DNA from: JBHIBR01 sp046759145 [NCBI: Nitrospinota bacterium] | GTDB taxonomy: Bacteria; UBA8248 | Length of the DNA: 7,122 nt | Reading direction: 5' to 3' | NCBI GenBank assembly: GCA_046759145.1 | Contig: JBHIBR010000094.1 | Coordinates: forward strand, 1 to 7,122 | Shown: piece by piece, positions 1 to 4,778 of the stretch | Layout of the letters: every line of letters begins with the position of its first letter | Position numbering within the stretch: the first letter of the stretch is position 1 | Notes under the pieces: generated by a model | The model's database searches: none | What the model saw: the letters and a program-made list of their open reading frames with translations, nothing else | Told to the model about the DNA's origin: nothing | Position numbers and translations under genes: made by a program

Positions 1-154
1 CGGCCCGCCACAGCAGGTTCACGGCCCACTCGACCTGGCTGAGGATCAAGGCCGAGCCGCCCAGGAACGCCGATGAGGCGAGGAATTGCCGCCGCGTCAG
101 GGGCTCTCCGAGCAGGCAGGAGGATCGCTTCGTGCCCGCTTTCTTTTCGGACAT
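1..154 (-). CDS. Tat-exported protein, N-terminus only; probable catalytic molybdopterin subunit (A) of a B-C-A molybdoenzyme
   Basis: Only the first 51 codons lie in the window; the gene continues past base 1. The N-terminus shows a twin-arginine signal: TRRQFLA at residues 20-26 (R21, R22, F24, L25), followed by a hydrophobic Ala/Gly/Ser/Leu stretch (about 27-40), so the protein is predicted to be exported folded. The ATG lies 3 nt after the NrfD-like stop codon, so translation is probably coupled; a G-rich run inside the end of the upstream gene supplies the ribosome binding sequence. Position behind a four-cluster Fe-S protein and an NrfD membrane protein, plus the Tat signal, matches the catalytic subunit of complex iron-sulfur molybdoenzymes with ttrBCA gene order. 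No cofactor-binding part is visible, so both the molybdenum assignment and the substrate (tetrathionate, polysulfide, thiosulfate, arsenate or other) rest on context. The Tat signal itself is clear. Confidence 0.72.
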   Translation of the reverse strand, partial: MSEKKAGTKRSSCLLGEPLTRRQFLASSAFLGGSALILSQVEWAVNLLWRA

Positions 155-157
155 CGC

Positions 158-1378
158 TCAGGCCCCCCCCTTCTCGACGTGGAGGAGGGGAAGGTATCGG
201 GACCCCAGGAGGAACAGTATCCCGCCCAGCCCCATCACGAAGGCGGTCAGAAGCCACTCCGCCGCGCTCGGGAAGTACTGGAAGTGGAGGCGGGAGTCGA
301 TGTAAGCCCGCTCCAGCGCCTGGAACTCGGGCACCGCGAGGCCCGGGATGACGATGTTGAGGCGAACGCCGATGAAGGCCACAACGAGCAACGTCGCCGC
401 CGCCCCCACCCAGGTGGGCGACCGGCCCCGGAGCAGGAGGATGAGGCCCGGGACCACCGCTCCCAGGCCCAGGTGGACCACCCAGAACACCCACCAGTAG
501 GGGCCGAACAGGACGAGGCGGAAGGCCTCGGCGTGGGCGGGGATGGCGGCGTAGAGGTTGATGGAGAACTCGGCCCACTCAAACAGGAGGTCCAGGGCCA
601 AGAGGCCCAGCGTCACGCGCCCCAGGTGGGATACGAGCTCGCGGTACCCCCCATCGCGGACCGGCCAGAAGATGGCCACCGCCGCCGTGAGGAGGGCGCC
701 CCCCGAAGTGAGGGCCGAGATGAGGAAGAGCAGGGGGTAGAGGGCCGAGTGCCAGTAAGCCCGCGCCCCCACCACCCCGAAGAGGGCCCCCACGCCCCCG
801 TGGAAGGCGATGGCGAGGGGGATGCCGAGGGCCCCCAGCACCCTGAGGACCTTCCTGTCGCGGGCGAGCGCCTCGGCACTCAGCGAGCGCTGGCCCAGGA
901 GGAAGGCGCCCGCCAGCGCCCCCCCGAAGCCTCCCTCCCCCGCGCGCCGCGCCAGGTCCTGCCGGATGGCGAACCAGAACTCGACCAGCAGGAGGAGGAA
1001 GTAGAGGGTGTAGAGCCACACCATCCAGGCCATCATGGAGAGGAAGTTAGGGCGCGTGTACACGCGGTAGAAGCGGCTCATATGGCCCAGGTCGGCCCAG
1101 ATGATGAGGAGGGCGCAGAGAAGAGTGACCAGGGCGGTGAAGAGGGCGAGCTTCCCCACGGGCTCCATGCGCTTGTTGTCGAACACGTAGACGAGGGCGG
1201 AGAGCAGGAACGCCCCCGCCGAGAGGCCCACGAAGTAGATGTACACGGCAACCCACAGGCCCCAGGGGATGTAGGAGTTGTAGTTCACCGGGACGTGGCC
1301 CTGGGTGAGCCGCAGATATACCCCGTAGAGCCCGACGAGGAGGAGGGCCGCCCAGAGGGTCCCCAGCGCGCGTTTCAT
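158..1378 (-). CDS. NrfD/PsrC-family membrane subunit (C), quinol-interacting anchor of the molybdoenzyme
   Basis: A 406-aa integral membrane protein with about ten hydrophobic segments (roughly 7-24, 39-66, 76-98, 112-137, 179-202, 211-240, 252-273, 288-317, 324-348, 372-396). The stretch YIPWGLWVAVYIYFVGLSAG at 36-55 is the typical NrfD-family first-core-helix signature, and ADLGHMSRFY at 95-104 and RLNIVIPGL at 339-347 also fit. NrfD/PsrC/HybB-type proteins exchange electrons between membrane quinones and a periplasmic ferredoxin-like partner. The length is nearer HybB or TtrC than the shorter PsrC. The start has an AGGAGG ribosome binding site 8 nt upstream that overlaps the TAG stop of the Fe-S gene (12-nt gap). 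The next gene starts 3 nt after this stop. The last codons contain a run of eight G residues (bases 163-170). Family assignment is firm; direction of electron flow and substrate are unknown. Confidence 0.93.
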   Translation of the reverse strand: MKRALGTLWAALLLVGLYGVYLRLTQGHVPVNYNSYIPWGLWVAVYIYFVGLSAGAFLLSALVYVFDNKRMEPVGKLALFTALVTLLCALLIIWADLGHMSRFYRVYTRPNFLSMMAWMVWLYTLYFLLLLVEFWFAIRQDLARRAGEGGFGGALAGAFLLGQRSLSAEALARDRKVLRVLGALGIPLAIAFHGGVGALFGVVGARAYWHSALYPLLFLISALTSGGALLTAAVAIFWPVRDGGYRELVSHLGRVTLGLLALDLLFEWAEFSINLYAAIPAHAEAFRLVLFGPYWWVFWVVHLGLGAVVPGLILLLRGRSPTWVGAAATLLVVAFIGVRLNIVIPGLAVPEFQALERAYIDSRLHFQYFPSAAEWLLTAFVMGLGGILFLLGSRYLPLLHVEKGGA

Positions 1379-1390
1379 CGTCTCGCCCTC

Positions 1391-2110
1391 CTAGAGCAGG
1401 TAGTAGACCTTGGGCTCGGTCCCCATCTCCTCCTTCAGGCGGGTGGCCTGGGGAGAGGCGATGAGCTGGGAGACCAGGCTTCTCTTGTCGTTGGCGTCGC
1501 CGAAGTAGGTGGCCCCGCCCACGCAGGTGGTGACGCACGAGGGCAGCATCCCCGCCTCCAGGCGGTGGAGGCAGAAGTGGCACTTGCGGGCGTTTCCGAC
1601 GGGGGAGCGGCCCGCTTTCCTCGGCCATTTGCGGCCGTATTCGAAGGAGGGCCGCGTCTCGTATGGCTGGAGAGGATGCCCATTTCGGGTGTAGCTGTCG
1701 CCAAAGTCGAAGGTGCGGGCCGAGTAGGGGCAGGCGGTGAGGCAGTAGCGGCAGCCTATGCAGGCCTCGTAGTCGATCTCCACGACCCCGTCGGGCCGCT
1801 TGTAGGTGGCCCCCACCGGGCAGACGGGCACGCAGGGGGGCTTCTCGCACTGCATGCAGGGCCGGGGGGTGAAGCGGCGGGAGACGTGGGGGTATGTCCC
1901 CAGCTCCTCCTCCAGGACCGGGCGGTAGACCACCCCGGGAGGGAGGGCGTTCTCGGCGTTGCACGACACCGTGCAGGCGCTGCAGCCGATGCACTTTTTG
2001 AGGTCGATCACCATCACCCAGCGCCGTTTCTCCACCGGCTTGCGGATAGCCCGGCGCAGCTCCTTTCGCATCCGCTCCAGCGCGCCCTCTTTGACCGCCG
2101 CCTCGGGCAT
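1391..2110 (-). CDS. Four-cluster ferredoxin-like electron-transfer subunit (B), PsrB/TtrB/DmsB type
   Basis: A 239-aa protein with sixteen cysteines in four groups: C40-C43-C46-C50, C85-C88-C93-C97, C117-C120-C123-C127 and C177-C180-C192-C196. The second and third groups are followed by proline (CPVGA, CPYSA), and the fourth has the wide CX2CX11CX3C spacing typical of the DMSO-reductase B-subunit family, which carries four [4Fe-4S] clusters. All ligands are present. No signal peptide is visible; such subunits are usually exported as a complex with the Tat-bearing catalytic subunit, which fits the Tat signal seen on gene A. The ATG at 2110 has AGGAG about 8 nt upstream. It lies 45 nt after the Rrf2 stop with no evident terminator, so it may be co-transcribed with the Rrf2 gene. 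Role: passing electrons between the NrfD-like membrane subunit and the molybdenum subunit. Substrate is not deducible. Confidence 0.93.
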   Translation of the reverse strand: MPEAAVKEGALERMRKELRRAIRKPVEKRRWVMVIDLKKCIGCSACTVSCNAENALPPGVVYRPVLEEELGTYPHVSRRFTPRPCMQCEKPPCVPVCPVGATYKRPDGVVEIDYEACIGCRYCLTACPYSARTFDFGDSYTRNGHPLQPYETRPSFEYGRKWPRKAGRSPVGNARKCHFCLHRLEAGMLPSCVTTCVGGATYFGDANDKRSLVSQLIASPQATRLKEEMGTEPKVYYLL

Positions 2111-2155
2111 GGGGAGGCTCCTTTTAAGCGAAACCGAGTTAGCAAACAGTAATTC

Positions 2156-2611
2156 TTAATATGCCCCAAATTTTTTAGCCGCCCGCCAGCACTTCCTTTT
2201 CCGCCCCACCGCCTGCCCCATCTGCTCCAAGCTGGTGGACCGCAAATAGCGCAGGATGTACTCGCGCACGTGGCACCACCGGTTATGGAGGGGGCAGGGG
2301 GCCCGGTCGTTGCACTCGGCGAGCCCCACCGGGCACCTCCAGAGAATGTCGAACCTGTCTATCGCCTCCACGACCTCGAGCAGGGAGATTTGCCGTGGTT
2401 GGCGCTGAAGCCGGAACCCCCCTCCGGGCCCCGTACGGGACTCCAGCAGCCCTCGCCGGGCCAGGAGCTGGAGGGTCGCGGCCAGGATGGGCTGGGGGAG
2501 CCTCTCCGCCTCGGCGATCTCCTTCGCCGTGAAGTAGCGCGATGCCCTCCCCTGGAGGGCCACCCACGCCAGCGCCCGGATGGCGTATTCGGTGGACTTC
2601 GAGTAAATCAC
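2156..2611 (-). CDS. Rrf2-family transcriptional regulator with probable Fe-S cluster cysteines
   Basis: From the GTG at 2611 this encodes 151 aa opening VIYSKSTEYAIRAL, the classic Rrf2 N-terminus. A winged helix-turn-helix spans about residues 8-70, with the wing signature GPGGGF at 61-66. A cysteine set follows: C93, C100 and C106 (CX6CX5C, in CPVGLAEC...CPLH), with C113 and C141 extra. In IscR/NsrR/RsrR-type members this region holds an Fe-S cluster that reports redox state, NO or cluster supply. I chose GTG over the in-frame ATG at 2644 and the longer open frame to 2791: the family starts at this residue, GAGG lies 6 nt upstream of the GTG, the ATG lacks a ribosome site, and a sigma-54-like promoter predicts a transcript start near 2648. 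The gene is 45 nt upstream of the Fe-S subunit gene, so it probably heads that operon. Its operator is not evident. Confidence 0.9.
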   Translation of the reverse strand: MIYSKSTEYAIRALAWVALQGRASRYFTAKEIAEAERLPQPILAATLQLLARRGLLESRTGPGGGFRLQRQPRQISLLEVVEAIDRFDILWRCPVGLAECNDRAPCPLHNRWCHVREYILRYLRSTSLEQMGQAVGRKRKCWRAAKKFGAY

Positions 2612-2658
2612 CGGCCGCCTCGCCAAAAAGGAGGCTTGTGTCATCAGTGAAACGCAAA

Positions 2659-2674
2659 TGCAATGGACATGCCC
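2659..2674 (-). promoter_or_regulatory. Sigma-54 (-24/-12) promoter for the Rrf2-Fe-S-NrfD-Mo operon
   Basis: On the minus strand the sequence reads GGGCAT, five bases GTCCA, then TTGCA. Against the consensus TGGCACG-N4-TTGCA it matches 10 of 12 fixed positions, including the invariant GG and GC at exactly the required spacing. The predicted start is about base 2648, giving a leader of about 37 nt to the Rrf2 GTG. A gene for a GAFTGA-bearing sigma-54 activator lies about 0.8 kb upstream, and a palindromic candidate activator site sits about 150 bp upstream of the predicted start. Function is inferred; the match is seen directly. Confidence 0.68.
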
Positions 2675-2782
2675 AGGCCCCAACGACAAGAGGCTGAGCC
2701 GCATCCGGGAACAAGGCACAGAAAAGCCAGGTTTTTTGTGAGATCCGGTGTGGGGATATATGGGAAAGACGCCCTTGTGGCC

Positions 2783-2812
2783 CGCGACCATGGCATCGTC
2801 GCCATGGCTCGG
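2783..2812. promoter_or_regulatory. Candidate upstream activator site 2 for the neighbouring NtrC-type regulator
   Basis: Plus strand: perfect 7-bp arms CCATGGC (2788-2794) and GCCATGG (2801-2807) separated by 6 nt (ATCGTC), with the right arm continuing as CTCGG. This is the same arm sequence, spacer length and right flank as the site at 3376-3405. Its centre is about 150 bp upstream of the start predicted from the sigma-54-like promoter at 2659-2674, within the usual range for NtrC-family enhancers. A second overlapping symmetry (TGGCATC at 2791-2797 with GATGCCA at 2812-2818) shares the region. That it binds the adjacent regulator is inferred from recurrence, symmetry and position. Confidence 0.55.
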
Positions 2813-2903
2813 ATGCCATACTTATTGGATCTTGCTTGCGCTTTCTACCCATCCAGAGGGTTCGCTCGCCCTCAGCCTTTTGTCCCGGCGTCCCGCCGAA
2901 TCA

Positions 2904-2956
2904 CCGCACCGACCCCCATGCGGCGCCTTCCTCCCTTTCCTGGGTTCTCGGTGCGG
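2904..2956. repeat. Inverted repeat with 9-bp perfect arms downstream of the small secreted-protein gene
   Basis: CCGCACCGA at 2904-2912 and TCGGTGCGG at 2948-2956 are exact reverse complements separated by 35 nt, starting 8 nt after the stop of the small secreted-protein gene. In RNA from the minus strand they could form a long-looped stem at the 3' end of that message. No U-run follows, so it is not a standard intrinsic terminator; it could protect the 3' end or help termination. A chance repeat in G+C-rich DNA is possible. Confidence 0.35.
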
Positions 2957-2963
2957 GGGTAAC

Positions 2964-3215
2964 CTAGCGGCGGAGCTCCTTCAGGGTCTCCTCGAGCTTC
3001 GCAACGGCCTCGTCGTGCCGGCCCGCATTGTGATCCTTCTCCCCAGCGTCGATGAGCTTGGTCAACCGCTTCTTTGCCGCAGGGTCTTTTACTTTGGGCA
3101 ATAGCCCCCGCGCCTCAGCGACGAGGGAGGGACAGCGCCAGGCGTACGCAGGCCAGGCCAAAAAGAGCCCCCCGAAAAAGCCGGCCAGGGTGAGGGCCAC
3201 GAGCTTCTTTCGCAT
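2964..3215 (-). CDS. Small secreted helical protein of unknown function (83 aa)
   Basis: I do not recognise a named family. The ATG at 3215 has a very strong ribosome site (AAGGAGG) and begins a clear signal peptide: MRKK, a hydrophobic core at about 5-22, then a likely cleavage after AYA (residues 23-25). An upstream in-frame ATG at 3329 would place an unrelated basic stretch before the signal peptide and is less likely. The mature part is about 58 residues, charged and predicted helical, with a single cysteine (C28) near its new N-terminus and two histidines (H62, H67). The tail AGRHDEAVAKLEETLKELRR (64-83) resembles one TPR-like helix. No lipobox precedes C28. It lies between the response-regulator gene and the Rrf2 operon and has its own sigma-54-like promoter and candidate activator site, so I infer a periplasmic accessory, sensor or carrier role linked to the molybdoenzyme. 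Confidence 0.8.
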   Translation of the reverse strand: MRKKLVALTLAGFFGGLFLAWPAYAWRCPSLVAEARGLLPKVKDPAAKKRLTKLIDAGEKDHNAGRHDEAVAKLEETLKELRR

Positions 3216-3316
3216 CCTCTCTCCTCCTTCCGTCCAACGGCCGCGCGATCGCCGCAGGCCCCTGTGCCTCGGGCAAAGGTCGGCGTTTACCCCAAAGAAC
3301 CGGGGATTATTTCCGG

Positions 3317-3331
3317 GCAACTTGGGCACCC
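3317..3331 (-). promoter_or_regulatory. Candidate sigma-54 promoter for the small secreted-protein gene
   Basis: Minus strand: GGGTGC, five bases CCAAG, then TTGC. The diagnostic GG and GC dinucleotides are at the exact 12-nt offset and TTGC is perfect, but the rest of the -24 element departs from TGGCAC. A short A-run lies just upstream. The predicted start is about 3305, leaving a leader of about 90 nt before the ATG at 3215. Support comes mainly from the pairing with the palindrome centred about 85 bp upstream and from the adjacent sigma-54 activator gene. It is weaker than the Rrf2 promoter by sequence alone. Confidence 0.45.
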
Positions 3332-3375
3332 CATTTTTCCCGCATCAGGGCAGGGGGGTGCAGGCATCGGCCGGC

Positions 3376-3405
3376 CTGAGCCATGGCAGGAACGCCATTG
3401 CTCAG
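3376..3405. promoter_or_regulatory. Candidate upstream activator site 1; also a hairpin over the response-regulator stop codon
   Basis: Plus strand arms CTGAGCCATGGC (3376-3387) and GCCATTGCTCAG (3394-3405) are reverse complements at 11 of 12 positions, separated by AGGAAC. The inner part matches the palindrome at 2783-2812 in arm sequence and 6-nt spacer. It is centred about 85 bp upstream of the start predicted for the small secreted-protein promoter, a normal enhancer distance for NtrC-type regulators. In RNA it would form an 11-bp stem with one A-G mismatch spanning the regulator's TGA (3402-3404). No U-tract follows, so I rank activator site above intrinsic terminator; both roles are possible. 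Confidence 0.55.
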
Positions 3406-4778
3406 AATCCATACTTTTTCAGCTTGCGATAGAGCGTCTTGTAGTCCACCTTCAGGATCCGCGCGGCTTCTGCCTTGTTGCCGCCCGTGGCGCGCAGGGC
3501 GCCCAAGATTCGCTCGGCTTCGACTCGGTCCACCGACTGGCGCACCGCATCGCTCAGGGCAACGGTTTCCCCCCCGCCCCTCGCCGCGGTGGGCACCGCG
3601 CGAAGCTCCGCGCGCAGGTTGAGGTCTTCCCGCCGGATCATCTGCGGACCGATGAGGGCCGCGTGGCGGATCGCATTCCGCAACTCGCGCACGTTACCGG
3701 GCCACGGATAGGCCATCATGGCGGCGAGGGCGTCTTCGGTGATGCCGCGGGCCTCGCCGCCGAGGTCCCGGTTGGCCTCGGCGAGGAAGTACTTGGCCAG
3801 GAAAGGGATATCTTCCCGTCGCGCACTCAGGGTGGGCAGCGCAATAGTGAACTCGGCCAGGCGGTAGTATAGGTCTTCCCGGAACTGCCCCCGGCGCACG
3901 GCCTCCTCCAGCGGGGCGTTGGAAGCTGCCAGCACGCGGACGTCCACCTCACGCACCTTCGTGCTACCCAGCATCTGGATCGTCTTCTCCTCCATCACCC
4001 GCAGGAGTTTGGCCTGCAGACCCAGGGGAAGGTTGCCAATCTCGTCGAAGAAGAGGGTGCCTCCGTCTGCCGCTTCGAAGTAGCCCGCGCGGCGCCGCTC
4101 CGCACCGGTGAAGGCGCCCTTCTCGTAGCCGAAGAGCTCAGACTCGAGCAGCGTCTCGGGGATGGCCCCGCAGTCGATCGCGAGGAAGGGCTTGGCGTGG
4201 CGGGAGCTGAGCTGGTGAATGGCGCGGGCCACCAGCTCCTTCCCGGTCCCCGTCTTCCCGACGACGAGCACGGTGTAATTGGTGGGCGCCACCCGCTGGA
4301 CCGCCTCCACCACCTTCCGGATGGGCCCGCTGGAGCCCATCCGCTCCTCCAGTGAGATGGCCCGGGCCAGTCGCCCCCGCAACTCCTGGATCTCCTCTCG
4401 GAGCGACAAATGCTCAATGGCGCGCCGGACGGTGAGGAGGATCTCCTCGTTGTCGAAAGGCTTCGTCAGGTAGTCGAAGGCCCCCATTTTCATCGCCCGT
4501 ACCGCAGACTTAATGTCGCCATAGGCCGTGATAATGATGACCGCAAAGGGCCATTGCATGGCGGCGATCGCCTCCAAAACCTCCCAACCGTCCATCTGCG
4601 GCATGCGGATGTCCAGCAGCACCACCTGGGGCATCTTCTCCCGAATCAGGGCCAGGGCCGTTTCGCCGCTGCTGGCTTCGAACGCGGCGTAGCCCGCGTC
4701 CGTCAGCACGTTTGTCAACGTCCAGCGCATATCGGCCTTGTCGTCAACAACGAGAACCCGCGCGGGTTGCTCAGCCAT
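3402..4778 (-). CDS. NtrC-family sigma-54-dependent response regulator
   Basis: A 458-aa activator with all three usual domains. Receiver (about 1-125): acidic pair D12/D13, phospho-acceptor D56 in LLDIRMPQMDG, T84, K106 in KPF. AAA+ domain (about 146-375): Walker A GKTGTGKE at 174-181, GAFTGA at 221-226 (contacts sigma-54), Walker B TLFFDE with D245/E246, arginine-containing REDLYYRL at 300-307, GNVREL at 361-366. C-terminal Fis-type helix-turn-helix, about 433-456 (NKAEAARILKVDYKTLYRKL). Walker A has Lys175 where most relatives have Glu. The ATG overlaps the kinase gene by 8 nt (ATGGCTGA) with AAGGAG upstream, so the pair is translationally coupled. It should be phosphorylated by that kinase and activate sigma-54 promoters; two sigma-54-like promoters with a shared palindrome lie just downstream. 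Specific name (NtrC, ZraR, AtoC and others) cannot be assigned. Confidence 0.96.
   Translation of the reverse strand: MAEQPARVLVVDDKADMRWTLTNVLTDAGYAAFEASSGETALALIREKMPQVVLLDIRMPQMDGWEVLEAIAAMQWPFAVIIITAYGDIKSAVRAMKMGAFDYLTKPFDNEEILLTVRRAIEHLSLREEIQELRGRLARAISLEERMGSSGPIRKVVEAVQRVAPTNYTVLVVGKTGTGKELVARAIHQLSSRHAKPFLAIDCGAIPETLLESELFGYEKGAFTGAERRRAGYFEAADGGTLFFDEIGNLPLGLQAKLLRVMEEKTIQMLGSTKVREVDVRVLAASNAPLEEAVRRGQFREDLYYRLAEFTIALPTLSARREDIPFLAKYFLAEANRDLGGEARGITEDALAAMMAYPWPGNVRELRNAIRHAALIGPQMIRREDLNLRAELRAVPTAARGGGETVALSDAVRQSVDRVEAERILGALRATGGNKAEAARILKVDYKTLYRKLKKYGF

Larger units (their letters stand above)
2612..2963. other. Regulatory intergenic region upstream of the Rrf2 gene
   Basis: This 352-bp gap holds no convincing gene. 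Reading toward the Rrf2 gene (minus strand) it contains a long-spaced inverted repeat just after the small-protein gene (2904-2956), a palindrome shared with the other intergenic region (2783-2812), a stretch with ATATAT (2757-2762) and a T6 run (2732-2737) that could favour bending, and a strong sigma-54-like promoter (2659-2674). An open frame extends the Rrf2 reading frame upstream to 2791, but its translation resembles nothing in the family and lacks a ribosome site. I treat it as non-coding. Confidence 0.6.

Noticed and set aside
86-2152. Very long plus-strand open frame (688 codons) antisense to the NrfD and Fe-S genes
   Set aside because: It is the shadow of two well-supported minus-strand genes in G+C-rich DNA; its translation is low-complexity, rich in Glu/Gly/His/Pro, with no domain, and it crosses a gene boundary.
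2708-2726. TGGCTT...TGCC on the minus strand as an alternative sigma-54 promoter for Rrf2
   Set aside because: GG to GC spacing is one base short; the site at 2659-2674 fits exactly.
2652-2791. N-terminal extension of the Rrf2 open frame
   Set aside because: No ribosome site, composition unlike the family, and it would overlap the predicted sigma-54 promoter and run up to the palindrome.
3376-3405. Calling the hairpin after the response regulator a plain intrinsic terminator
   Set aside because: No U-tract follows on the minus strand, and the sequence recurs in another intergenic region where it is not at a gene end.
4550-4562. Palindromic GCCATTGCATGGC inside the response-regulator gene as a third activator site
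   Set aside because: Half-sites are joined without the 6-nt spacer and the sequence is explained by coding (MAAMQWP).
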